Shown in pieces: positions 36,366-47,323 of a stretch of DNA of 64,000 nt. The stretch is from contig OX359282.1 in assembly GCA_947179155.2 (NCBI GenBank), positions 6,389,501 to 6,453,500 on the forward strand, read 5' to 3'. A model generated the notes under the pieces. It had not been told where the DNA came from and made no database searches. It was given only the letters and a program-made list of their open reading frames with translations. The first letter of the stretch is position 1. Each line of letters begins with the position of its first letter. Made by a program: the position numbers and the translations under genes. Source of the stretch: Hedera helix. Lineage: Eukaryota; Streptophyta; Magnoliopsida; Apiales; Araliaceae.

Positions 36366-38624
36366 GCTGATGTGACATCCCAGGATTTTACAGAATTTCT
36401 AAATAAGGATTTTGGATAATTAATTAAAGGTTAGGAGATAAAACCTAGTTGAATGATAAAATGTATTAAGAAAAGATTAAATGTGAATTATTGTATGATC
36501 AATGTGATAGAAATGATCTATGTGAGTAAGTTGATGTTTAAGAGAGACCCTTGGTATAATAAGGGTCTATAATATATTTATGGAGAAGTTAGTTGATTAT
36601 AGTACATGAGAGAATTGAGATATGAAGAAATTATAATGAAAATAAATTTTTATGATTAAATGGTTATATAAAGGATTTAAGATGAATGATTTATGGTGAT
36701 GCCTACAATAAGGTAAACTGTAAGAAATTATTGTAACACATGTTAATATATGTCAACAAGTAATAGATTGAATATGTGATAAAGAAAGAAGGATTGAAAT
36801 TAGAGAATAAAAGGAAGTAAGGAAATAATATGTGAATTTATGTTAAGATATGAATATTGATAATGAGTTTAGTGAATATGCCTTAAGAGATTAAGTGACA
36901 AAAATGATAAGGTGACGTAAGTCTGTATGTGTAGAAAGGAACAGTTTGACCTAATTGGCATATTGAGGAATTTTGGAATAATAAGGATAATGATTGTGAT
37001 TATTTGAGGTTGTTAAGAAATTGATAGTTTTCAGTGATGGGAATAAGATAATTGTATATATGAGGTACAGATACAAAATGTAATACCTGAGAAGGAATAG
37101 AGATTGTGTTGGATGCAAGAATGATACAAATTTGGTATATTCATGTGAAGTAAATAAGTAAAAGAGACGAGAAGTCGTATAAAAGCATTATGAACTCTAA
37201 ATGATAAATAATGAAGGATTTTGATAACTCGGTTAAGGTTCGTTTATTGAGGAAGCGGTTATGTTGAGAATTTAGATTGATTGAATACGGAACCAAAAAT
37301 GTTTGTAGAAAGTTGAAAAGAGTGATGAAGTGCAATTTTAGCAAATTTGTTAATAATTAATATGGAATTTACGAAATTGATGTTTTAAGGTGTGACAAGT
37401 GTTATGGGACAAGCCAATTATGGAGTAATTGATGCTAGAATTAAATTCAAGTATAATGAAGAAAGTTTGGATAAAAAAGGAATTGATTTGGATAAAAAAA
37501 ATAAGTAAATTATGAATTTTAAGGAATTAAAATTGCTAGCTTTTGGGGGCAATGACCAAAATGCCCTTGTCAAGTTATGTAATGATCATGGTGCCCCAAC
37601 TTAGTCTAAAGACCAATATACCCTTAGTGAACTATGTGAAATGACATAACTACCTCTAACCATGCATGAGTTAGCTAACTAATGTTGAGTTAGTTGTTGG
37701 AGCTTTAGTTATAATATATATATGTAGTAAGCAAGAGTTTTCAGCATTATTTCATCTCTCATTCGAAGGGGCTAGAAGAATGGAGAGCAAAGAGAGAAAA
37801 GAGAAGAAAAATGGCTAGGGTTCCATGAAATTCAAGAAAACATAAAAGATTCAAGAGCAAAGGTGGTCAAGGAGAACTTCATAAGCCATCAAAGTGGAAC
37901 ATATAGTTCTAGCAAGCTTGCTAGCAAGATATGGAAGAGCCACAAGAAGGTATATTATATTTTAGCCATAAAAGTTGGTGTTCATGTTTTTAATCCAAGA
38001 TTATGCCTAGCCATGCAAGAATACATGGTTAGATGTAAATATTATATGATTTATATGCTATGTAGGTGAGTTATGTTGAAACCCTAAGCATGAAAGTTGG
38101 ATTTACAAAGGTGATATACTATTCATGTATGAATTCAAGGCTAGAAATTATGATTCACGGATGATTATATGTTATTTGTTGGAAATATGGATGAAACCCT
38201 AAATAAGGGTGTTGATTATGTGAGAAGCATGCATAAATTCATGCTAGATGGTTTCAAAGAAACATAAATGGAAGAAAAATATGTTTTGTTAGTGAAAAGT
38301 CAAATATTAGGCTATACTTTTTGTGTAGATAACGTAATAATCTGTAAAGTGCACTAGAATGTGTATAGGGAAGTTATAAAGACGTGCAAAGTCATTAAAC
38401 GTGTTTATGATAACTTATGTGGTATGTTGAGGTTAGGATGTCAAGTGGTGTCTAAGCTTTGAAATTTGAAAGTTTTGAGAAGATAAGGAAAAATTCGATT
38501 TAAAGGTGATTTTTGGCAATTTTGAGGAATTAAAGGTGAAATGAGGTCAAACACTTAATTTTTATGATAATACACATGTTAGAGTCCATTTGGTAATCAA
38601 CGGATTTCAATTTGAGTGAAAAGG

Positions 38625-38659
38625 CGATTCGAACGATCGAAACCGATCGTTTCGAATCG
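38625..38659 (+). repeat. Long GC-containing hairpin in family A LTR
   Basis: CGATTCGAACGATCG (38625-38639) and CGATCGTTTCGAATCG (38644-38659) are inverted repeats with one extra base in one arm and a 4-base loop. They would form a stem of about 15 bp in the LTR transcript. Confidence 0.8.
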
Positions 38660-39035
38660 AAACGGACTTTTACGGACAATTCTCGCCCCGTGCGAAATTT
38701 TATGGTTTTAAAAGTTGGGACATATCATTTATGACCTATATGAACTATGTCAAGTGTTAGAATTGAGTTTTAAAGCTTATGGCCCAAAATCACAAAGTTG
38801 GTAAAAAATTGGTTTTGAGTTGAAAATTTTTCTAAGTGTTGAAAATGTGTTGAACAGCCCTCCTAAGGGCTAGTGTATCTTTGATTTTAAAGAGCCAAAT
38901 GAGGCAAATGAAAATTTTATAAAATACTATGGTATGAGGTCTACATGTGTACCAAATTTGGTGTCAATTGGATGTATAGTTAAAGAATTAAAAATCATCA
39001 AAGCAGGAGAGAAAATCAAAATTTCAGATTTTAGA

Positions 39036-39119
39036 ACCGTGGTCGGGGCCATGGTTTTGTAGGCAAAACCACGGCCGGGGCCGTGGATTTCTAGGCCAAA
39101 AGCCGGTCGGGGCCGTGTG
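39036..39119 (+). repeat. GC-rich box with 32-bp period in family A LTR
   Basis: CGGGGCC occurs at 39044, 39076 and 39108, spaced exactly 32 bases, within units that carry ACCACGGC/GCCGTGG complements. It occupies the same relative place as the unrelated CATCTCGC box of the minus-strand copy. Confidence 0.75.
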
Positions 39120-41029
39120 TAGCAGACTTTAAAAAAATGATATTTTTGACCCAAAATGAAATGTTTTGATACTAAATGATGGAGATAAGTTATGTAAACC
39201 CTAGATTGATAAAAATGGACTATGTAAAGGGTGTTAAGGTATAATGAGATAATGAATGGCATAATGTAACATGCCTAAAGCTAAGTTAAAGCATACTAAA
39301 GGTTATGAAAAAGGTCGGGAATGAACTAGGATGTATTATTAACCTATGTAAGGTATAATACATCAAATGTGAAATGATTAGAGACGATGGGTCGTGTAAT
39401 TATAAGTTAAGTTTGACTAAGATTGTTAAGTTTTATGATCCAATATTGATGTATAAGTTATGAATTGACAGATAAGGTTCGGACTAGCAACCCGAGGCAA
39501 GAAATGATTGACAAGGCCAAGTGAGGCGGTAAAGGTTAAGTTAAATAAAAGCGTACAGGCAAGTTCTTCAGATCTAAGTATAGTAGATATTCTACGTGAA
39601 CTACGTGATAGAAATGAGTTGAAATGTGCCTATGTGCAACTATGTGATTTATTTGCTACATGACTTATGTGACTTTAAGCATTTTATGATAAGATAAAGG
39701 ATGCATGATGCATATATTAAATTGATAGCATGAAAGGTGTTAGCTGATTAACTTGCTGAGCTTTATGCTCATTCTTGCTATAAACTAACTTTTCAGGTAA
39801 AATATAAGAAGGCCGGAGGTGCCGGTTATGCTAAGGTAAATAATGTGAGTATGTGACACCCCCAAATTCAGGTACCACTACCTCGAATTTGGTGCTCACG
39901 CAATAATATAAACAATCTCTGATAAACAACATGTAATACTAATGCGGAAAATAAATAAACATATGTTGTCTATTACAATGACTTTCTAGTCCCAAGGTCT
40001 ATAACCTTTACCAAAATAAACATCACAAACTACAAAATAATATCAGTGTTTGTGTTACAATCTTATAAGTTCTAAACAAAATATAAATAGACTAACAACT
40101 ATCTAGATAATTAAGATTTTGCTTTTCCTTTTCCTTTATCTTTACCCGATCCTTCAGGTTTAGCTGCAAAATATTTTATGACATAGCAAGTATGAGTAAC
40201 TAGTTTGCTCAGCAATTTAAATGAATAACAATAATTATGTCATAAATGAATAGGAATATCAACTGAAAGATTTAATAAAAGGAGCTCAACAATGAACAAT
40301 AGAATCAGTGCACAAAATAAAGAAGTGACAATTGATTATTTAATTGCTGAGTGGTCAAATGGACCATGAACTACTATTGAGGAAATCAATCACTTGATTG
40401 ACCCTCTTAGGTTACTTTGTCAGAATTGTACTTGAGGGGATCAGCCTCTCGTACCATATGTATATGCATAACATTTATTCTGTTTGTATCGTTTGTTCGA
40501 TACTTAGGTTATTCCCCATTATGGGTTGTTCTTCTCAGTCTAAGAATCCGTACCACTATGGCTTGGATAGCTTTCAAAATAAATTTCACATAGGTCTAGC
40601 CGAACAATGGCTTAGACTTCTTCTTTAATCAATTCATAATTCAAGAATGGAATATGAATTCAAATAATATATACAATTTGCAATAATATTATTGTGGAAT
40701 AACCTGCGATATAATATAAGCTCAAGATTTAAGAATTAGCACAATAATATTGAGTAGAGTTAGGAAGTTTGCTCAATACAAATTTGAGTAAGGTTAAAGA
40801 ACTTGCATGTCTGTTGACTTACGGTTAATTTGCTTAATTTAAACTCCTCTTGATGTCCTAACATTAATAACGTTAGCCTATCAATTAGTATAACATTTAA
40901 TCGTGCACTTTAAACACTTATCTATGCTAAATAATTAATCACATAACACATATAATTTTATATTAATCATATAAAAAATTTAATTGATCTTATATTAATG
41001 ATTTAATTAATCAATATTATTTTTCTTAA

Positions 41030-42060
41030 GTGTTAAACACTTATTAAACTCTTAAACAATTTACTATCATTGTTTAATTAAATTCTTCTTATAATATTAA
41101 CTCTATCTTCATTTAATTACTATTTAATATCAGTTAAAGAGTAATTAATTAATTACCTTTAGTCATTATTTTACAATAGATAATAACTAATTATGTTTAT
41201 TTATTATTTAAAAGTTAATTAAATAATAAATAATTAAAGTATTAATCTTAATTGCCTTATTATTTAATATTAATTAAATAATAATAATTTATTAATTATC
41301 CTCATTTATTATTATTTAATAATAAATAATTATTTTATTAACTTTAATTATCTTTAATTATTATTTAATGTTAATTAAATAATAATCAATTAATTAAATA
41401 TCCTTACTTATTATTTAATCTTAATTAAATAATAAATAATTAGTTTATTATCTTTAATTATTATTTAATGTTAATTAAATAATAATCAATTAATTAATTA
41501 TCCTTACTTATTATTTAATCTTAATTAAATAATAAATAATTAGTTTATTAACTTTAATTATCTTTAATTATTATTTAATGTTAAATAATAATTAATTAAT
41601 TAATTAATTATACTTACTTATTATTTAATCTTAATTAAATAATAATTAATCATTCTTTAATTAGTATTTAATGTTAATTAAATAATAATTAATTTTCTTA
41701 ATTATCTTTATTTATTATTTAAATAATAAATAATTAATTTATAAATTTTATCTCTTTTCAATTATTATTTAATATTAATTAAATAATAATTAGTTAACTA
41801 TTTATCTTTATTTACTATTTAATTATAAATGAAATAATAAACAATTAATTTATTTACTTTATCTTTCTTATATTATTATTAAATACTTAAATCACATATT
41901 TAATATTTAATAATAATTTATTAGTAATTTTATCTAATTACTAACTAATTAATAGCTAATTAGTGCACTATTTACACTTTAAATACAATTAAAAACAATT
42001 AATTTATTAATTAATCTTACTTATTATTTAATATTACTTAAATAATAAGTAATTAGCAGT
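41030..42060. repeat. Array of A+T-only imperfect palindromes
   Basis: Repeated units of TTATTATTTAAT, a 2-4 base loop, and ATTAAATAATAA, separated by TTAATTAATT or TTTATTAACTTT spacers. At least ten units are recognisable. It is the counterpart of the array at 7140-8165 in the other family B copy. On the element's own strand it lies about 1 kb downstream of the TATA box. Confidence 0.82.
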
Positions 42061-42221
42061 TTTATGATTTTTCAGAAATTAAAAATATTAATTTATCATT
42101 TTTCCTTTAGTTAGTAAGGTTTAATCATATTTTAATTATGGAAATTACCAAATGACATGCTAAAAATACAAACATATTTTTATAAAATACTACACAAAAA
42201 ACCAAGCAACTTCCGTCAAGG

Positions 42222-42300
42222 ACCCATCGCCGGAACCGGTCATAATTCCGGTGAACCGGTCGCCGGAAAGTTCCGGCCGGTTCATGAAAAAAAACCGGCA
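42222..42300 (-). repeat. GC-rich CCGGAACCGG box in family B LTR
   Basis: CGCCGGAA units begin at 42228 and 42261, 33 bases apart. They are mixed with AACCGGT and GGCCGG complements, in DNA that is otherwise A+T-rich. Confidence 0.7.
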
Positions 42301-43117
42301 GAAACATTACCTATTTCCAGATTTTTGTCCAACTTTGGGGTCTTGGAGAAAAACCTTAATAACTTGAGTTCTATAACTCCGATGGAGCTCTACTAAGTAT
42401 CGATGGAATCGTGACTTCCCGAACTACAATTTTCTGTGCTCAAACACCATTTTTGGATAAGTTTTGATTTCGGAAATTAGGCTTAAAGTGGACTGTTCAT
42501 GCAATAACTTGGACAGTGATGTGTGTTTGGTAAAAAAATGCATAACTTACTCATTTTAACACATTTTTGGGTGATTCCAAAGTGAGTTTTTTCTTAACTT
42601 ATCCATATATTCCCAGAAATTATTAAATCACAAAAATAATTTGTAGATTTTAAAATGTGCAATTTATTCATGCAACCTATGTTTTGTTCGTCGGTAAAAA
42701 TATTTTCAAGTATTTTGCTAGATTTTTCTACATAAATCCATACCACTATACATTTAAACCACATGGCATCCTATATAAACATGTCTATCATGATTATAAG
42801 CATAAATATCTCCAAGATAATATTTCTACCATAAAATTTAAAAGAAAACCAAGATTAGGGTTTTAAAGGAATTTTTATACCTTTTGCTTTTGATGGCTTG
42901 TTTTCTTTGCTTTCCAAAGTAGGTAATAATTTGTGATGACATCCAAGAACACCCCCCTTGATGAAAATGACTTGACTCACTTGACTCGGTGGTGACTCAC
43001 TACACAACTCACTTCCTTTTTCTTTAACTCACCTAGTTAACTCACTAAAACTCACTAGCACATTATATAGAGAATACTTGCAATATTTTGTAAACTCTCC
43101 ACCAAATGAGCTAGCTT

Positions 43118-43127
43118 CTATTTATAG
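43118..43127 (-). promoter_or_regulatory. TATA box of family B LTR (right copy)
   Basis: On the minus strand it reads CTATAAATAG followed by AAGC, the same core as the TATA box of the intact chromovirus (46119). It lies about 720 bases inside the LTR. Confidence 0.6.
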
Positions 43128-43851
43128 TAGTATAAATCTATACATATAACATATATATGTATAGATTGGACTTCAACATTTTTACAAAATTTGCTAGCCA
43201 AAAAGTTTGAGTGTTCCACACACTAATGAAATCAACAAATTGAATAAAAATTTGAAATCCATAGTACTCTCTCCATACCACCAGCCATGCTCTCTAATTT
43301 GTCCCATTTTTGATTTATTTTTATAGTCAAATTGGTAAATAATGGATCTTCTAGAAGCTTTAGCAATTGGATCAAGGAATGGGCTTGCAATTTATTTCAT
43401 TTGGGCCATATATGATCATAATAATCCAACAACATTGGGCTACCAAAATAACTCACCCACTTCTTAATAAATTGGGCTAGCTTAATTAAATATCAACCCA
43501 CAAAGCACATCACACAAATCCCTCACTTAATTAATTGTTTGGGATTATTTAAATAATTATAGGAACATTTAAATAATCAATTTAAATTTAATTTATATAA
43601 TCAATTTAGACTTGTCATATTCAATATTAATTGAATATTTAATTATGGTTCCTCACAAAATAATCTTAGGTTAGTCCGTTAATTTAATAAATCCATTAAT
43701 CGGACTTCCTTTACTAAAATTAACCGAATAGTCAATAATCAAATTACCACATAAAGGTTTAAATTAAATTACACAATAACTCATTTAATTAGAATTTAGT
43801 TTTCCAATTTTATTTATAATGTAATTCAAAATTCTTGGTTCTTACAGAGTA

Positions 43852-44517
43852 CATGGAGAAGCATGAAGGGAATTTGATAATTTCATCTGTGTAATATTCT
43901 TGTATAATGATGAATGTAAACCATAGAAATAATAAAGGGTATTATGATTGTATTAATATTGTAAGGCGAGTGTGTATCTAATGAAACTCGCATATATGTG
44001 ATAAATGTATGTATATATGAATAGACATGATGGATCAATTATAGGTAAATAGAACTATGTAGTAAACTTATGTGATGTAAGCAGGTTATGTGCAATACAG
44101 AATGTATGTAAACAGGTATAAGCAAATAGGAGCAGGTATATAATTAAACAGGGCCATGTATAAATAGTTCATGGCGAAATTTTATTTACAGATTATGATA
44201 TCATAAATATATATATGATTTTAAACAGGTAATAGACTAGGTCACAAATTATTAATGTTTGACCTAAGTTTAATGAAAGGTAAGAAACGTTGCGATCCTG
44301 AGACAGGTTTAAGGAATATAAGTTAAACAAAGTTTTGTAGTTATTTAATAAAATAAAAAAAATATGGACCACATTATGGTCAAACTGAATGGTTTTAAAG
44401 GTCAGAGGTCAAGGTTTGACGCACGGGATCCCGGTTAATGTGGTTTAAGGTTTATGATTATGTCATCCAGAACAGAATGGATATAATTAAAGGAAGGTGG
44501 GATCTCGGGGCGTCACA
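43852..44517 (+). mobile_element. Solo LTR, gypsy family A, plus strand (3' segment)
   Basis: This is the final 666 bases of the family A LTR. It ends GGGATCTCGGGGCGTCACA, followed by GTTGA. The end corresponds to the opening of the minus-strand copy at 2137 when that is read in reverse. Confidence 0.82.
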
Positions 44518-44522
44518 GTTGA

Positions 44523-44773
44523 GATCTGACTGTTTTTATAACTCTGATCCGCAGTATAATATTTAGGTATCTGCGGTATTATACTGCGAAAGAGGGATAT
44601 TATCTAAAATGTCCCCAGCATGCATTTAATAAATTCACTCTCTACAGTATAATACTGCGGACGATAAAGATTCGAGAAAACGATAACGTTTTAAATATTC
44701 ACTTTCTGCAGTATTATACATTTATTTTAAGCCTTAACTAAAATTAAATATAGTTTCACCATTATTTAATATA
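44523..44773. other. Short spacer with GCAGTATAATA repeats
   Basis: This spacer lies between the family A LTR and the tandem chromovirus. The motif CGCAGTATAATA occurs in direct and inverted form four times (44550, 44577, 44645 and 44706). The first two form a perfect 12-bp inverted repeat. No gene is seen. Confidence 0.55.
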
Positions 44774-44902
44774 TTATTTGTAAGACCCCGAATTTTATGA
44801 AATACAAAATTTAATTTTTCTTCATATATATTTTTTTTGAAACAGTAAGTGGTTAAATTAACAAAATTGAAAGTTAAGGATGTTATGTGCAAATTTTATT
44901 TT

Positions 44903-44959
44903 GTCGGACAATATTCGCTTTGTCGGGGAATATTCGTTTGGTCGGGGAATATTCGTGCC
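44903..44959 (+). repeat. Three 19-bp repeats with GAATATTC cores
   Basis: GTCGG-x2-AATATTCG units start at 44903, 44922 and 44941, a 19-base period. The last two hold the palindrome GAATATTC. They are followed by a GTACGACGGCGCCG stretch. The block sits near the start of U3, where protein-binding sites would be expected, and recurs at +7963 and +15926. Confidence 0.8.
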
Positions 44960-45169
44960 GTACGACGGCGCCGAAATAATAAATTATTGGTGGACCCCAC
45001 AACGGAATATTTGTCGGATATAGAAAACGACAGAAGTAACCTTTTTAAATAAAAATAGTCAACGGAACTGTTAAAATACCGGTGATAAAAGAATAGTAGC
45101 ATACGGTAGTTTATGGTATTTTCTGTAGCACACGGTACTCTACAGTAACACACGGTATTGCATAGTGTC

Positions 45170-45460
45170 TCATATTATTGGTCTGATAATTGACACCGTA
45201 ACTGTTACGCATCATTTCATCGATAATTGTCACTGCATAATATTTTATATTATCAATTCAATAATTGTTGTTACACAGTATTTTGCATTATTGATTTAAT
45301 AATTGTCATTACACTGTATTTTATATCATTGAGTCAATAATTGTTGTTGCACTGTTTTTAAAATTATTGAACCTAATAATTGTCACAGTAACATATGCAC
45401 AGTAATTCACATTATTGAATCAATAATTGTCATTACACAGTAACGTATGCTTTATTTTAC
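45170..45460 (+). repeat. Degenerate 38-46-bp repeats with AATAATTGT
   Basis: Five or more units carry ATTATTGA...TCAATAATTGT followed by (T)ACACAGTA or CACTGTA. Each unit has a small internal palindrome. The block lies in U3 upstream of the TATA box and recurs in LTR 2 and LTR 3. Confidence 0.65.
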
Positions 45461-45579
45461 ATTATTGTTATCTCTATTATGATGTTATTTAAACAGTTGT
45501 ATTTCATTAATTTATTGACTTGATATCTAAGAGCTAACTATACTGTATTTATAACAATTAGTCATAATAATTGAATTGA

Positions 45580-46066
45580 TAAAGTTATTTGTTTATAATA
45601 TAAAGTTAGGTGATTATTAGGTGATATGAAATGAATGGTGTAGATTAAAGTTGAATAATTGAATTGATTTGTTTATAATATAAAGTTAGGCGATTATTAG
45701 GTAATATGAAATGAATGGTGTAGATTAAAGTGTGAATTATTGTTGAATAATTAAATTGATTTGTTTATAATATAAAGTTAGGTGATTATTAGGTGATATG
45801 AAATGAATGGTGTAGATTAAAGATAATATAATATATGAAATGAATGGTGTAGATTAAAGTTGAATAATTGAATTGATTTGTTTATAATATAAAGTTAGGC
45901 GATTATTAGGTAATATGAAATGAATGGTGTAGATTAAAGTGTGAATTATTGTTGAATAATTAAATTGATTTGTTTATAATATAAAGTTAGGTGATTATTA
46001 GGTGATATGAAATGAATGGTGTAGATTAAAGATAATATAATATTTGAAATGGATGGTGTAGATTAA
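45580..46066 (+). repeat. Higher-order tandem repeat in U3 (209-bp duplication)
   Basis: GTTTATAATATAAAGTTAGG starts at 45591, 45671, 45763, 45880 and 45972. The pairs 45671/45880 and 45763/45972 are exactly 209 bases apart, so a two-unit block was duplicated. Units end GAATGGTGTAGATTAAAG. They lie just upstream of the TATA box. Confidence 0.85.
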
Positions 46067-46118
46067 AAGATGATCTTTAAATGAATGGTTTAGATTAAAT
46101 GAATGATGAGATTTTTGG

Positions 46119-46128
46119 CTATAAATAG
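46119..46128 (+). promoter_or_regulatory. TATA box of LTR 1
   Basis: CTATAAATAG in the context GGCTATAAATAGAAGCC, a canonical plant core promoter. Initiation would fall near 46150-46160, before a TTCTTTCTTTCTCTCTC pyrimidine-rich leader. The leader to the gag ATG at 48100 is then about 1.95 kb. Confidence 0.75.
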
Positions 46129-46455
46129 AAGCCTTAACTTAAAGATTTTTCATAAACTTCCTTACTTGTTCTTTCTTTCTCTCTCTAAATACTTCTTGTG
46201 AAAGTTCTCTCTAAGTGTGCTTAAGTCATCTTGAGTATTTGTGAAGATCTATAAGTATACGTGTACTGTTCAAGTTAATCAACCTCATTTAAATCAATAT
46301 CCAGTCACGTGTTACGGTAAGGGATACCATCTTTTTCATCTTCCATTATTCAAACATACTATGGTAAGGGATTATCATTATTTGATTCTCGATAATAATA
46401 TTGTTTCTTCCTTACTCATAAGACGTGCCTTTTATTTCCATGTATTAAATTGTGG

Positions 46456-46718
46456 GAATAACCTTACGGAGCGGATTGCCGCCTGTTGGTGAATAACCTT
46501 TCGTATTCATTCATTATTAATCTCTGAGAATAACCTTACGGAGCGGATTGCCGCCTGTTTGGTGAATAACTCTTTGTACTCAAATTCTATTAAATTGTGG
46601 GAATAACCTTACGGAGCGGATTGCCGCCTGTTTGGTGAATAACTCTTTGTACTCAAATTCTATTAAATTGTGGGAATAACCTTACGGAGCGGATTGCCGC
46701 CTGTTGGTGAATAACCCT
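46456..46718 (+). repeat. Four 72-73-bp minisatellite units with hairpins
   Basis: Units starting GAATAACC lie at 46456, 46528, 46601 and 46674. Each holds ACGGAGCGG, ATTG and CCGCCTGT, which pair into an 8-bp stem with one bulged A and a 4-base loop. Downstream of the TATA box, so in the RNA leader. Confidence 0.88.
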
Positions 46719-47083
46719 TTGTATTAATTTCCTTCACCTTTTGTTAATCAAATCTGCTACGGTAAGGGATATTATTTTCTTTCATACTCCTAAATCGAAA
46801 TTTATTATGGAACTATTGCTTCTATAATTCCTGAAAATATTATATGTTCCATAATAGTTGAACTTCATTATTTCAACTGAACCTTCCTATTTACGTGAAC
46901 CTTTCTATTGAATTGTAACTGTTATTCTGAACTGTGGATCTTGAATTTCACTCCACATCATGTTGACAATTTGGACATTATTTGAATCTGTACAAAGTAA
47001 ACTTCCGATACTTATTGTTATCCTATTTCTTCTGTTCATCATTTATATCATTCTAATCATCCAAAAATCAAGCTGTTGTGAAT

Positions 47084-47323
47084 ATCTGTGGCCGGGGGCA
47101 CAGATGTGATATATTTGTTGAACAGATGATAGGTTAAAGGCGATATAATAGGTTAAAGGCGATACATCTGTTCGGTGTCTTTTATGGCACGTGGTGAATG
47201 TTCTCTTTGGCCCGTAGTGCAAAGATGAACTGTTGTTTGGTATGATTATGACCAAAGGCTGAATCTGGTATAATCATGACCGTTGGTGCTATATTGAATA
47301 TCTTTGGCCCGTAGTACAAAGAT
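47084..47323 (+). ncRNA. Three related hairpins in the element leader RNA
   Basis: Hairpins at 47084-47105 (ATCTGTG/CACAGAT), 47204-47225 (TCTTTG/CAAAGA) and 47300-47323 (ATCTTTG/CAAAGAT) share a loop that starts GCC and contains G-rich or CCGTAGT sequence. The G-C pair of the first stem is replaced by a T-A pair in the other two, so pairing is kept. This is a structured cis element of the transcript, not a separate RNA gene. It recurs at 55047-55286 and 63010-63249. Confidence 0.55.

Larger units (their letters stand above)
36371..39851 (+). mobile_element. Solo LTR, gypsy family A, plus strand (5' segment)
   Basis: It opens TGTGACATCCCAGG. The other segment is 43852-44517, ending CTCGGGGCGTCACA. 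The flanks are GCTGA (36366-36370) and GTTGA (44518-44522), a duplication with one C/T change. Without the nested insert it is about 4.15 kb. It is collinear by eye with the minus-strand copy at 2137-10814, for example GTTCGGACTAGCAACCCGA near 39476. A TATA-like TTATAATATATATAT lies at 37708-37722. There is no PBS or coding region. The last five bases (GAGTA) are the duplication made by the nested LTR. Confidence 0.82.
39852..43846 (-). mobile_element. Solo LTR, gypsy family B, nested in family A
   Basis: The ends are TGTGACACCCCC (39852) and TTGGTTCTTACA (43846), flanked by GAGTA on both sides (39847-39851 and 43847-43851). On the minus strand it opens TGTAAGAACC and ends GAATTTGGGGGTGTCACA, close to the ends of the complete chromovirus at 44779, so it reads leftwards. 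It shares the CCGG box, the CTTTGGGGTCTTGGAGAAAA segment and the A+T hairpin array with the copy at 5853-10522. It has no internal region or coding sequence. Confidence 0.87.

Noticed and set aside
44849..45153. Open frames on both strands within the chromovirus LTR (also 46241-46492, 47043-47255 and their copies)
   Set aside because: They recur only because the LTR recurs, overlap on opposite strands, have no recognisable domain and lie in U3 or leader repeats.
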